A stretch of DNA of 64,000 bases from Echinicola vietnamensis DSM 17526 (GCF_000325705.1 NC_019904.1:4757501-4821500), one strand, 5' to 3'; shown: positions 42,391 through 51,941, numbered from the stretch's first letter. Translations and numbers: made by a program. Notes: a model not told the origin generated them from the letters alone.

Positions 42391-43617
42391 TCACTTTACA
42401 CTTACTTCCAATGGTTTTTCCAGGCCTTTTGCAAAATCCTCCAAATAGGCATCCCATTCAGCAGCATTGGCAAATTGGCCACTTTTCTTCCAGCCAAATC
42501 CAGCATAATAACTGACTTTCCCTTCGGCAGGTTTGGCCATCACCAACAATTGGCTACCATCTCGGTAGTCCACTCGATGGTCTTTGGAAGCGGTTACCTT
42601 AGCAGGATCGACTACCACACCCAAGCCAAGTTCACTGTTGTCCATGGGCTCCCAGTAACGGTAAATGCCCGCTTCATCATTGATGGAGACTTCCCCTTCT
42701 TTTTGGTGTAAGGTAATGCCAATGGTGACATTGGGTACCGGTGCATCACTTTTCACCGTCGATTCAAAATGGGTTAAGTTACTGCCCAAGTCCAAACTGA
42801 TGCGCTTGGTTTCGGAAACCATTTTTCCATTTACCTCCCAAGGAGCATAGGTCAGCTCAAAAATAGTCCTGATCGGCCCCACAGCAATGCGCTTGTAGTC
42901 CACGAAGTTCCGTGAAGTATAAAGGGAGTCATTTTCCCAAATGCCGATCCCGCCAATACCACGGCTGGACCCTACATGATAGGGATCATACCCCTCTCCT
43001 GTGTCTACGTGGTAGGCGCCGACGTTCTCTTCGTTTTCTTTGTACCATTTATCGATTATCGGATAGTCCACACGCTTTAGCCAGCAGTCCATACCACTCG
43101 AAAGAGTTCCTCCCGGTTCGTTCTGCTCTATCCTGCGCTGAGCATCAGGTCCATAAGTACGAAAGGCTACCCGATCATTTTCCCAAGTATAATCGTCCGT
43201 CCGCTCAGGCACAAATCGAGAAAAGGTCTGCTGCTTGGAGCTAGGTTGCACCTCCCCTTCCTTCAAGGGACGAACAGTATACTGGCCTGATGCTCCTGCT
43301 TCCAAATCCACTTGAAACAACCACTGGTCCATGGTTTGGTCTCCGTCGAGATCCACCCACTGATTCAGCAGGGTACCGCCTTCGCTATCGGTAACTACGA
43401 GTTTTTCGGTACCGTATTTTTCGATCAACGATTGCAGTTTTTTTACTGGGATTTCCACGGTAGCAGCACTTTTGGCCACCGCAGCGGGATTTTTCACTTC
43501 TATGGTGACCGTATCCTTATTTTCTTGGCAGCTCCCCAACATAACTGCTGCTCCAATTAAGAACGTGCCGACTTTTAGACCTGGGAACTTGTCCCCAAAG
43601 TGTTTGGTATACTTCAT
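42391..43617 (-). CDS. DUF4861 family lipoprotein
   Basis: 408 residues. A lipoprotein signal ends AAVMLGSC. The family is recognised from WVDLDGDQTMDQWLFQVDL, RVAFRTYGPDAQRRIEQNEPGG, MDCWLKRVDYPIIDKWY and DTGEGYDPYHVGSSRG. It is a beta-sandwich protein of unknown activity that often occurs in pectin, rhamnogalacturonan or ulvan utilisation loci; a role in binding or trimming acidic glycans is inferred. It lies upstream of kduI in the same direction but across a 490-base gap with its own regulatory site, so it is probably a separate transcript. Periplasmic or surface-exposed. Confidence 0.82.
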   Translation of the reverse strand: MKYTKHFGDKFPGLKVGTFLIGAAVMLGSCQENKDTVTIEVKNPAAVAKSAATVEIPVKKLQSLIEKYGTEKLVVTDSEGGTLLNQWVDLDGDQTMDQWLFQVDLEAGASGQYTVRPLKEGEVQPSSKQQTFSRFVPERTDDYTWENDRVAFRTYGPDAQRRIEQNEPGGTLSSGMDCWLKRVDYPIIDKWYKENEENVGAYHVDTGEGYDPYHVGSSRGIGGIGIWENDSLYTSRNFVDYKRIAVGPIRTIFELTYAPWEVNGKMVSETKRISLDLGSNLTHFESTVKSDAPVPNVTIGITLHQKEGEVSINDEAGIYRYWEPMDNSELGLGVVVDPAKVTASKDHRVDYRDGSQLLVMAKPAEGKVSYYAGFGWKKSGQFANAAEWDAYLEDFAKGLEKPLEVSVK

Positions 43618-43780
43618 GAAATTTCGATTACTAATAAATACTAAAAAACGGTTTGTCCTCCTAAGTTAAGCTTGGTTCGGGGGCAAGTGCAAGCAATGGA
43701 GAAAATATATGCAATATCCGCTAAAATTAGTTTCTATCCTGACAAAAATAGGCATGGACCCCATGGTGAGCCTTTACAGT

Positions 43781-43815
43781 AAAAGGACAGCGCTTAAACC
43801 ATGCGCTGTCCTTTC
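43781..43815. terminator. Rho-independent terminator after the DoxDA/DsrE genes
   Basis: A perfect 10-bp stem AGGACAGCGC / GCGCTGTCCT with a 9-base loop and A/T flanks on both sides (TTTT on the minus strand). It ends the minus-strand DoxDA unit 20 bases after its stop and could work in both directions. Confidence 0.88.
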
Positions 43816-43834
43816 TTTGTTCAAGAACACAACC

Positions 43835-44854
43835 TTATTCCTTTCGCATTCGATATTTCCAGCTGGCTCCGCTGATATCTGTGATTTTCAAAGTGTATGA
43901 TCCCCTTTCTATCCCTTCCAAAGCCGGTGCTCGAAGGGCAATGGTTGCCTTGGCTCCAAGGGGCACCACCAAACTGTGCTTGCCTGGTTTTACCTTTGCC
44001 ACATAGTGATTCGTGATGGCGGAGGGATCCATGTTGGACATAGCTTTATTGGACAAGGCGTAGATTTCTTTTCCGGTGTCATTTTTTATCTCCATGCCAA
44101 TGATCCAAGCACCGTAAACATCCACACCTTCAGTTCTGAAAACATCAAATTCAAGCCCTTTCTGGGTAAACTTTCCTGCTGAAATTTCCAGTTTTGGCTT
44201 CACTGACTTGTTATGCAATGGCCCCCATAAACCTCCATGGAAAACTTGATTGGTCATCAGGGTAATGCCCAATATGGCCAGCGAACCAGCAAGCACCAAT
44301 TTAGGGTAATGACCTGCCTTTACGGGCAATTCCCCAGAGGCTACCCACGGGAACCATCGTTTTCTCGTAAATGGCAGTTGCTGCTGAAGCACGTAATGGT
44401 CCATGGAATACTTCCCACTTCCGGTCAAAAAAAGCACAAATCCGGCCGCAATGCCCAGGACTCCAATTTGCCATTCGTCCAAGCAAGTGGTGCCTATCCA
44501 TCCTGATCCGAGCAATATCCCCATGGCCAAACCAAAGACCCCTACACTCATCAAACGGGTAAAAGCCCCCATCATGATCATGAAGCCCACGATCCCTTCC
44601 ACTATCGTAAAGGTCACCATTGCCCACCAGAGTAGATCGGGATGGGTTACCAAATACTGAATGATCGGCTTGATGCCAAGGGCATGGGGCAAAAAATGAT
44701 TGAACTTCTCTCCAATGTATCCGCTGATTTCCGGATCAAGTTTATCGGCTAAAATAGTCCTCCGGTAAAGGGCTGAAAAGTAAGTCCAACCCACCACCAA
44801 TCTTAGTGCCAGCGACATCAGGCCAGCATCATGTTTTATGTTCGTTTTTAGCAT
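43835..44854 (-). CDS. DoxD-DoxA fusion, thiosulfate:quinone oxidoreductase-like membrane protein
   Basis: 339 residues. The N-terminal DoxX/DoxD part has four or five membrane helices (LALRLVVGWTYFSALYRR, TFTIVEGIVGFMIMMGAF, GVFGLAMGILLGSGWIG, IGVLGIAAGFVLFLTG). After another helix near residue 190 comes a DoxA-like periplasmic domain (GLWGPLHNKSVKPKLEIS through VPLGAKATIALRAP). Such fusions correspond to the two subunits of archaeal thiosulfate:quinone oxidoreductase, which passes electrons from thiosulfate to quinone. It follows a DsrE-like gene by 11 bases, forming a sulfur-related operon. Enzymatic activity in Bacteroidota is not established. Confidence 0.85.
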   Translation of the reverse strand: MLKTNIKHDAGLMSLALRLVVGWTYFSALYRRTILADKLDPEISGYIGEKFNHFLPHALGIKPIIQYLVTHPDLLWWAMVTFTIVEGIVGFMIMMGAFTRLMSVGVFGLAMGILLGSGWIGTTCLDEWQIGVLGIAAGFVLFLTGSGKYSMDHYVLQQQLPFTRKRWFPWVASGELPVKAGHYPKLVLAGSLAILGITLMTNQVFHGGLWGPLHNKSVKPKLEISAGKFTQKGLEFDVFRTEGVDVYGAWIIGMEIKNDTGKEIYALSNKAMSNMDPSAITNHYVAKVKPGKHSLVVPLGAKATIALRAPALEGIERGSYTLKITDISGASWKYRMRKE

Positions 44855-44865
44855 AATGGTCTTTT

Positions 44866-45288
44866 TTAAAGGGTAATGGTGTAAAATCCTCTTTTTTGCA
44901 ATTGGAATCCATAAAGGATTCCATTTTCGGTGACACTGATTCCAAGTGGCAGTTCATCGGGATTTATATCAAACTTCTGCAATGAAAAGCCACAAGCCAA
45001 TAAGGTTACCTTGTATTTTTTCGCCTTGCTCAGAATGGGGCTTAAGGCTTTCTCGTCCAAAAGATCTTTTACGGCTTTGCCGCAAATAACCACGTGAAAT
45101 TCCCCAAACTGCTCTCCGTCTGACGCGGCCAATGTTTTAGCCGTTAGCAAAATGGGTTGCAGTTGTTTAATATTTCTGGTCAGCACAAAGTAATTTGACT
45201 TTTCTTTAAAGTGATTTTGTGCCTCCACTTGGCCGGCCAGCATTAGAGATACCATGGCCAAAAGGGCAATTTTAAGTTTCATTTTCAT
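44866..45288 (-). CDS. DsrE/DsrF-like protein with signal peptide
   Basis: 140 residues. A signal peptide ends GQVEAQ (about residue 24), so the protein is periplasmic. The DsrE fold is shown by SNYFVLTRNIKQLQPILLTA and FGEFHVVICGKAVKDLLD, with cysteines in VICGKAV and LLACGFSLQKF in positions that carry persulfide in sulfur-transfer relatives. It is the first gene of a two-gene unit with the DoxDA fusion; together they suggest handling of thiosulfate or sulfane sulfur at the membrane. Substrate and partner are inferred from context only. Confidence 0.8.
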   Translation of the reverse strand: MKMKLKIALLAMVSLMLAGQVEAQNHFKEKSNYFVLTRNIKQLQPILLTAKTLAASDGEQFGEFHVVICGKAVKDLLDEKALSPILSKAKKYKVTLLACGFSLQKFDINPDELPLGISVTENGILYGFQLQKRGFYTITL

Positions 45289-45559
45289 AGTTTTTTTGAA
45301 TGCCCCAGATACAATTGCATCAGGGTGTTTAAAAATGGCTTAGATCAAAACCCACTGGTCATCAAAACCTTTTGAGAAAACCGTATAGATGCTCGAGTCA
45401 TGGCTAAAAGAGTGCTTTTGACCTGAACCCAACGGTTTAATGCCCTTCTATAACATGAAGGGTCGATAAATGGGAAGTGGGAAAAACAGAAAATGCCACA
45501 TCAACTCCTGGAATGGAAGTGATACATTTCCCGAAAGGCTTAGATGACTAAAAAATGCC

Positions 45560-45946
45560 TTAGAGGTGGAGCCTCAGGTTTTGGTACAAAATGTAAAAGG
45601 GAACCGTCAATACAGCCCCAAAATTATGTGGTGAATATATGGAAGACTGTTGCTGCCCGTTCCACGTCATCATTGGCAATGCCGCCGTCACAGGCAATAC
45701 AGGTGTGTATTCAAAGGCTACCTCCACCCCTTCATGTACCGTAAGATGCTCTTGAGCAGCATGACAGGAAGGGGAAGGCTGAACAGTTTTGCTCTTGTTG
45801 AGCACCTGGGTCTGTGGAGTGCCTATCGCCTGCTGAAGGGCATTTCTAACATTACAAGGGGAGCACAGCAAAAGCACCACCAACGTCAATATGGTGATTG
45901 GATGCCCCTGCCGATTGCTTCGCTCTTTTTCCACGTCATTTGTCAT
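45560..45946 (-). CDS. Hypothetical small membrane or exported protein, 128 aa
   Basis: The N-terminus is polar and then has one hydrophobic stretch (ITILTLVVLLLCSPCNVRN) that could be a signal or anchor. Cysteines occur as CSPC and later PSCHAA. The C-terminus ends in VPFYILYQNLRLHL. Family not recognised with certainty; similar short cysteine-bearing proteins are found in other Bacteroidota, often beside metal or receptor genes. It lies between DsrE (271-base gap) and ClC, in the same direction as both. No function is assigned. Confidence 0.5.
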   Translation of the reverse strand: MTNDVEKERSNRQGHPITILTLVVLLLCSPCNVRNALQQAIGTPQTQVLNKSKTVQPSPSCHAAQEHLTVHEGVEVAFEYTPVLPVTAALPMMTWNGQQQSSIYSPHNFGAVLTVPFYILYQNLRLHL

Positions 45947-46024
45947 TTATAATCTCCCAACGGCAGGAAGCAAAAAAAGTTTACTTCATCCCTAATCAGC
46001 CATATTAAATGACCAACGGGAGTT

Positions 46025-47293
46025 TCATTCCTTGACCATCTGTGAACCGATAAACGGTATTTTTGGAGCCAGAAAGTATCCCGTCAAGCTCGCAAACAAT
46101 ATGGGAATAAAGTGGCCAAAACCAGTCAAAGTAGCCAGCAAAATGGTGGTGCTCATAGGCGTACGGGTAACACACGCGTTGATGGCCGCCATACAGCTTA
46201 CAATTGCCAAGGTCAAGTTGATGCTCGGAAACAATTGGTAAATAATAAGGCCCATCGTAGCCCCGACAAAAAACAAGGGAATGATAAATCCCCCTCTCCA
46301 GCCCGAAGTCACGGTGATCACGATGGCAATGATCTTGAAGGCCAAAATCCCGAACAATAAGGCCAACGAAAAATCACTTGACAACAGTTCATTTATTTCA
46401 TGATGGCCAAAATACCGTGTAATCGGAAAATAAAATGCAATAACGCCAAGCAAAAAACCTCCCATCAACGTCTTGATATAAATCGGGATCGGTTTCCTTT
46501 CGAAAGCGGATTTAAGAAACTTTGTACAAAAAATAAACAGCCACCCTACCGCTGCCCCGATGATGGCAAACAGTACGGCAAATCCAAAATCAAATACCCC
46601 GGAATATTCATATGCTGACAAATCCCATGTCGGCCCCAGGCCCAAATGAACGATCAGGGCAAACACCAAATAGCTAAAGCAGCTTGCCACAAATGCCGGA
46701 ATAATGGCTTTGTAATATTCGACAGCATGCTTATGATGGAGTATTTCCAATGAAAACAAGCTTCCTCCCAAAGGAGCCCCAAACAATGCCGTAAAACCAG
46801 AAGCCATTCCAGCAATGCTCAGCGACCTTAACTCTTCACCCTTCAAGCGCAGCATCTTGCCCAACCAAGTCCCCGTGGAACCGGTCACTTGCACCAGCGG
46901 AGCCTCTGGTCCAAGGCTGCCACCCGATGCCACACACAGCAAGGAAGAAAGCACCATCGAGGGGTTGTTTTTAGGATCAAGCTTGCCTTTGTTAAACCGA
47001 ATGTTGTTCACGATCAGGTGGATCTCTCCAGGGTCACCGATAAAATGAATGACCAAACCGGCCAGTAAGCCACAGATGGCCATCAAAGGAATGACCTGCC
47101 AGCCAGTAAAATAGGCCAACTTGTGCATCAGAAATTCAAGCCCAATCCAATATCCTCCCGCTATAATTCCACCTATCAGCCCCAGAAAGGCCCAAAGTAA
47201 AAATGTCCGGCTAAATACAAACGGGTTGAAGCGGGCGGGTTGGTCCAAAATATCCAAATACCTTACCAGCTTCCTTTTTTGCTTTAATTTCAT
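46025..47293 (-). CDS. ClC family chloride channel/antiporter
   Basis: 422 residues with about 10 membrane helices. Selectivity-filter motifs are GSLGPEAPLVQ, with Glu130 of GPEAP at the position of the gating glutamate of GREGP in E. coli ClC, then FGAPLGGSLFSLEI and GWRGGFIIPLFFVGA, plus a C-terminal TPMSTTILL segment. No CBS domains follow, as in short prokaryotic ClCs. It exchanges or conducts chloride (or a similar anion) across the inner membrane, often for acid or anion stress. It appears to be transcribed alone. Confidence 0.93.
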   Translation of the reverse strand: MKLKQKRKLVRYLDILDQPARFNPFVFSRTFLLWAFLGLIGGIIAGGYWIGLEFLMHKLAYFTGWQVIPLMAICGLLAGLVIHFIGDPGEIHLIVNNIRFNKGKLDPKNNPSMVLSSLLCVASGGSLGPEAPLVQVTGSTGTWLGKMLRLKGEELRSLSIAGMASGFTALFGAPLGGSLFSLEILHHKHAVEYYKAIIPAFVASCFSYLVFALIVHLGLGPTWDLSAYEYSGVFDFGFAVLFAIIGAAVGWLFIFCTKFLKSAFERKPIPIYIKTLMGGFLLGVIAFYFPITRYFGHHEINELLSSDFSLALLFGILAFKIIAIVITVTSGWRGGFIIPLFFVGATMGLIIYQLFPSINLTLAIVSCMAAINACVTRTPMSTTILLATLTGFGHFIPILFASLTGYFLAPKIPFIGSQMVKE

Positions 47294-47566
47294 CTTGGCA
47301 ACCCTATTTCCTTTGTTTTCTAATTATACCCAAAGCCAAAATTAAGAAAAAGCCTCCCCCTACTAAAAAATATTCCAAATTTTTTCATCTGTTTATAAAA
47401 TCAAAAGAAGAACATATAGGAAGAAGGACATTCCGTTTTCGATAGGTGTGGTTATTTTTATCGCGGGTTCAATGCCGTTTTGTTAAGGGGGACGAAAATT
47501 TGTTATTTGACATAGCCACCAAGTCTCAAAGGTACTAAGTTTTTCCGGAAAAGTTAAACCCTCATT

Positions 47567-47580
47567 ATGCATTAGCCTAT
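47567..47580 (+). repeat. 14-base interspersed repeat, copy C
   Basis: ATGCATTAGCCTAT; see 33593-33606 and 42206-42219. Confidence 0.6.
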
Positions 47581-47809
47581 CTACACCACGGTGCACAAGT
47601 ACAGAAACCTGAAACTACTTCAAAATCAGTCGATTAACTGCTGTTTTCGATTCTAACTAGCGGCAGACAGGTTCACCATCCGCGGCGGATGATTCTATCT
47701 CCAAACAGCCTGATTTTCTTGCAGTTTCAGCTCTCATAACGATTCCTAATGCAAAAAGCGGGTTAAATTAATATAATCCAAGCGAAACACCCCAAGCCCT
47801 GAAAGGGCA

Positions 47810-47921
47810 TCATCATCATAGCCATGGGCATCGTCCATGGTAAACGCCACATTGCTAAACCATTGGTTTTAGCCGGAGATATTTTCCTACCTCCCACAAA
47901 TTTCCGCTAAAACCCATTTCC
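47810..47921 (-). repeat. Interspersed repeat family 1, copy B
   Basis: Reverse-complement relative of 1131-1240. On the minus strand it has AAATGGGTTTTAGCGG, GGCTAAAACC, TTTACCATGG and CCCATGGCTA in the same order and spacing as copy A. Confidence 0.6.
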
Positions 47922-48505
47922 AATCCTAGGGTTAAATATACGGATCAAGCAACATTCTGTGGGGAAAGGTTATTTTAATCCTGAATGGACAAAGGTCTTC
48001 CGCAGCCACAAGTACCACGGATTTACCTTTTCAAAAGCCTAAATCTGTGTTCATACCTTTTATCCCTATACTCAGGGCAAACACATTTAAAGAAATCATC
48101 CCCATTTTGGTTTCTAAGCCTGATGGTGTCCTCAAGCCTGGTTTTTATCCCAAAACACCACCAGAAGCCAAAGGCTGAAAGCCTTACTGACCTTAGCCCA
48201 AGGCAATGCCTTGGGGTATTTCCCAGTCCCATTGCCTCCAACAGGTTGAAAGCCCAGCTCACCTTTTTTGCCGCAACGTCCCAATTTAAGCATATCATTT
48301 TTTTACTGCACTTACAGGGTGCAAATGGTCATTACCCGTTTATTTGTCCCTATGTGTTGCATTGGGCTTATATGAGTTCCCTTACAGGAGATAATTTCCC
48401 TTATACTGCAATTAGCACATACTTGGACACGGCAAATTCGAGAATGGCCGTAAACTGGATTTTCTAAATGCGTTTGCCTTATCCCGATTAAGGCATATTT
48501 CGAAG

Positions 48506-49987
48506 TTATTCACATCTACTAAAATCAAGGTCCTGAAAGTCAAAACTAAAGTCGATATCAGGTGAGATTCCTTCCATGCTGATTTTTTGGCCAATCCCCT
48601 TTTCATCCAATATAAAGTGAACGAACGCATCTGCATTCATGTCTTGGTATTCCCATTTTACAGCAAAGGTACTGCCCTTATAGTACTGCAGCTCCCCATT
48701 GAGTTTTGGGGCTCTGTAGGATTTGATCCACAAAAGTTCTCCTTTCTCAAATACGGCTACCTTTCCAAACCAAGGGTCTTCATAAATCCCTAAAAAGTTT
48801 TTAGGATCTGGTCGGTCTGTGGCAGAAATGGCCACTGTTTTCCACACGTTTTGGGAGACACTATCCGTTTTCTGTTGGGTTCCTTTCATTCCTTCTGCCA
48901 TTTTAGCTACCCAATGCTGGTCGGGCACACCAAGATAACTGTCCAAAATAGCAAAGGAAATAGGTTCGACGCTCCAACCGCGATTGGCCAAAACCACAAT
49001 GCCCAAATCCATATCGGGAACCAACATGATCTGTGTGCTGATGCCCGGCAAGCCTCCACTGTGATAGGCCACAAAGTGGCCTTGGACATCAGTGAGCACC
49101 CAACCTAGTCCATAGCCGCTGAAATTCACAAAGTACGGCTCAGTGGGATGGGACACAAAGGAGATGTACGGTTTCCACATTTCCCTTTGTCGCTCTTCGC
49201 TAAAAAGTTCCTTTTCCAGATCATTGCCATATTTGCCCCGGTTCAAATGCACCAGCATCCATTTGCAAAAATCGTCCACATTCGAAAAAATCCCACTGGC
49301 AGCACCATTGCCGGTTCGTTTGAAATTTTCGATGGGCTCCAAAACAGCATCATCCTTTTCTACATGGGGAGATGCCAAATTGCCTTTGTCCGTAATCAGG
49401 GAAATTTCCGAAAAGGAATTGTCCATCTCCAGTGGAACTAAAATATTGTCCCTGACAAATACCTTCCACGACTGGCCAGTCACCCTTTTGATCAGCTCCC
49501 CTGCCACGATATACAGCAAATTGTCATAATCATACTGGGTCCTGAACGCTGACACAGGCTCAAAGTGCTGAAAACTGGCCAAAATATCATCAATGGTGAA
49601 ATCATTATCATCCGGTTTGAACATCAGGTCACCTACTCCCAGTCCCAGCCCACTCCGGTGGGTCAGCAGATCTTCAATGATAAAATTGTCTAGGACATAG
49701 CTATTGTACATGGTAAATTCGGGGATATAATCGATGACTCGGTCCTTCCAGGAAATCTCTCCCCGATCGACCAAAATGGCCAGGGCTGTAGTGGTAAATG
49801 CTTTGGAAACAGATGCCAAGGTAAATTGGGTATGTCGGTCCACCCTCTTCCCTGAAGCCAACGAACTGACACCATAACCTTTTACATGAACCACTTCGCC
49901 GTCTTTTACTACCCCCACCGCAATACCAGGAAAATCAAGCCTTGTCCTGGCATCGTCCACAAGGTGGTCGATGTGGTCAGAGGTCAT
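48506..49987 (-). CDS. Class C beta-lactamase-like serine hydrolase, signal peptide possibly frameshifted
   Basis: 493 residues. Active-site Ser59-Val-Ser-Lys62 (TLASVSKAF) and a YxN motif (Tyr-Asp-Asn in YDYDNLLYIVAGEL) place it in the beta-lactamase/penicillin-binding-protein AmpC family; the last 120 residues resemble a DUF3471 beta domain (FLGIYEDPWFGKVAVFEKGE). It may cleave D-amino-acid peptides or esters. The given start has no signal peptide although relatives have one. Just upstream, in another frame, an ATG at 50049 encodes MILRTLLLLLAG before a stop, while the gene's own frame reads LTAGYSQ before the ATG, which suggests a small indel in the signal region. Confidence 0.87.
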   Translation of the reverse strand: MTSDHIDHLVDDARTRLDFPGIAVGVVKDGEVVHVKGYGVSSLASGKRVDRHTQFTLASVSKAFTTTALAILVDRGEISWKDRVIDYIPEFTMYNSYVLDNFIIEDLLTHRSGLGLGVGDLMFKPDDNDFTIDDILASFQHFEPVSAFRTQYDYDNLLYIVAGELIKRVTGQSWKVFVRDNILVPLEMDNSFSEISLITDKGNLASPHVEKDDAVLEPIENFKRTGNGAASGIFSNVDDFCKWMLVHLNRGKYGNDLEKELFSEERQREMWKPYISFVSHPTEPYFVNFSGYGLGWVLTDVQGHFVAYHSGGLPGISTQIMLVPDMDLGIVVLANRGWSVEPISFAILDSYLGVPDQHWVAKMAEGMKGTQQKTDSVSQNVWKTVAISATDRPDPKNFLGIYEDPWFGKVAVFEKGELLWIKSYRAPKLNGELQYYKGSTFAVKWEYQDMNADAFVHFILDEKGIGQKISMEGISPDIDFSFDFQDLDFSRCE

Positions 49988-50233
49988 TTGTGAATAACCT
50001 GCTGTAAGTTTTATCCAGCCAACAACAATAACAGTGTACGTAAAATCATCTTTCTATTCATTTTTCGCCTTATTTTCAATAGTTTATATTGATTTTATAG
50101 CTAAAGATAATATTTTTCCCTTCTTACCCCCGTCCACGCCGCCTTCCATAACAAAATCAATGAATATCTGTGAAATCTGCCCATTTTCCCCTATTTTCTC
50201 CATTGATTGCATAAACCTATTAAAACCTAAACC

Positions 50234-51598
50234 ATGATAACCAACAACACCATCAATCGCCGCCACTTTATCAAAGGTGCTGGAGCTTCTCTTGCCCTTG
50301 CTTCGTTAGGAGCCTTTAATATTAGTCTTGCAAATACTGATAAAACCTACCGTGTAGCCCTTATCGGAACAGGTTGGTATGGCAAAAGCGACCTGTTTAA
50401 ACTGATCCAAGTGGCTCCAGTGGAAGTGGTGGCCCTCTGTGATGTGGACCGCATTCGCCTCAGGGAGGCGGGTGAACTGGTTCGTCAGCGGCAGCTTTCC
50501 GGCAAAACCCCTAAGCTCTACAGCAATTACCAGCAACTGCTTGATGAAAATAAATTGGACATCGTCCTGATCGGCTCACCTGATCATTGGCATGCCTTGC
50601 AGGCCATCGCTGCCATCGAAGCGGGTGCACACCTTTACCTCCAAAAACCCATCAGTGTGGACGTACTCGAAGGAGAAGCCATCCTCGCCGCTGCACGCAA
50701 ACACCATCGAACCGTCCAAGTAGGCACGCAGCGTAAAAGTACCCCGCACCTCATTGAGGCCAAAAAGGAAATTGTGGACAAAGGCCTGCTCGGAAAGATT
50801 TCCCACGTGGAAATGTGTTGCTATTACCACATGCGCGCCAATGGTAATCCCCCCACCCAGCCGGTTCCGGATTATCTGGATTATGAAAACTGGACTGGCC
50901 CTGCCCCACTTCGTCCTTACGATAAGCTCCCGCACGGCAGTTGGTGGCGAACCTTTATGGCATATGGTAATGGAATCATGGGCGATATGTGTGTACACAT
51001 GCTGGACACTGTAAGGTGGATGCTGGACCTCGGGTGGCCCAAAAAAGTCTCTTCCACCGGGGGCATTTACGTACAGAAAGACGGTAAATCGACCATCGCG
51101 GACACCCAAACGGCCATCTTCGAATATGCTGAACTCAACTGTGTCTGGCAGCACCGTACTTGGGGAAATCCAGATGATCCTGAATACCCTTGGGCGTTTA
51201 TCCTCCATGGCGAAAAAGGCACCCTCAAAGGCAGTGTGATGCAATATGACTTTATTCCACATGATGAGGGATCCCCGATTCATGGTGATGTGGTCTACGA
51301 AAAGGAAAAGTATCCTGAAGACCTCAACGAAGAGCAAATAGAATTGCATGCTGCTCCCGCTACCCGAAACCATTTCAAAAACTTTCTACAAGCAATTGAA
51401 AACAATTCCAAGCCGATTGCCGATATTGAAGAAGGCCATATTTCTTCGGCTTCATGCATCCTGGCCAATCTTTCTATGGAATTGGGCAGGCCGGTTTCCT
51501 ATGATCCGATCAAAAAAATCATCAAAAATGACCCAGAAGCCACTTCCCTACTGAAACGGAATTACCGGGACGGATGGACGCATCCCTGGAAAGGATAA
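50234..51598 (+). CDS. Gfo/Idh/MocA family oxidoreductase, Tat-exported
   Basis: 454 residues. A twin-arginine signal (INRRHFIKGAGASLALASLG) directs export. The NAD(P) Rossmann fold follows (YRVALIGTGWYGKSDLFKLI) and the Lys-Pro motif appears as LYLQKPISVDVLEGEA; WTGPAPLRPYDKLPHGSWW and MGDMCVHMLDTVRWMLDLG are in the substrate domain. Family members oxidise or epimerise sugars and cyclitols. Exported versions are common in Bacteroidota and Planctomycetota next to glycan-degrading genes. It is monocistronic; its sugar is unknown. Confidence 0.92.
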   Translation: MITNNTINRRHFIKGAGASLALASLGAFNISLANTDKTYRVALIGTGWYGKSDLFKLIQVAPVEVVALCDVDRIRLREAGELVRQRQLSGKTPKLYSNYQQLLDENKLDIVLIGSPDHWHALQAIAAIEAGAHLYLQKPISVDVLEGEAILAAARKHHRTVQVGTQRKSTPHLIEAKKEIVDKGLLGKISHVEMCCYYHMRANGNPPTQPVPDYLDYENWTGPAPLRPYDKLPHGSWWRTFMAYGNGIMGDMCVHMLDTVRWMLDLGWPKKVSSTGGIYVQKDGKSTIADTQTAIFEYAELNCVWQHRTWGNPDDPEYPWAFILHGEKGTLKGSVMQYDFIPHDEGSPIHGDVVYEKEKYPEDLNEEQIELHAAPATRNHFKNFLQAIENNSKPIADIEEGHISSASCILANLSMELGRPVSYDPIKKIIKNDPEATSLLKRNYRDGWTHPWKG

Positions 51599-51941
51599 GC
51601 CTAGGAAATTTGTGGAGATAATATAGGGCAAAAGCTTTAAAAAAAATGTTCCTATTTGCATTTATATCTGCCGTTCCTACGGAACTCACCCTTTGTGTAT
51701 AATCATTTTTGGTGCAGGTAGTCACCTGCACCTTCTATATGACCCTCCGCCAAAGGCTGATTAGGCAAGATGCTCAGTTACCAGCGCATATCCAGGGTTT
51801 AACCTCAACCAAACCAACCACAATACATGAGCAGATAGCTGGGACGGCTTGTACGATCCAAATCAACTAATCATTCTTTCAGCCTATTCCGCCATTCGGC
51901 ACAATAGGCTACTGCAGTTTCCAATGTACAAATCGTGGCAA

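Larger units (their letters stand above)
47294..48505. other. Long gene-free region full of interspersed repeats
   Basis: 1.2 kb between two minus-strand genes. It carries the 14-base repeat (47567-47580), GCCCTGAAAGGGC (a 13-base palindrome near 47796), family 1 copy B (47810-47921), the hairpin CCCAAGGCAATGCCTTGGGG near 48197, and TAAATGCGTTTGCC (48465-48478), which recurs at 52064-52077. A 160-codon plus-strand frame (47985-48467) runs through these and is not protein-like. Confidence 0.7.

Noticed and set aside
46025-47293. Loss of the gating glutamate in the ClC protein
   Set aside because: At first GSLGP seemed to replace GREGP, but the correct alignment is GPEAP to GREGP, so Glu130 is retained.
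47985-48467. A 160-codon plus-strand frame
   Set aside because: Composed of repeat units and hairpins; no conserved protein pattern.
50576-51373. A 265-codon minus-strand frame
   Set aside because: Lies wholly inside the Gfo/Idh gene in antisense, which has a Tat signal and Rossmann motif.
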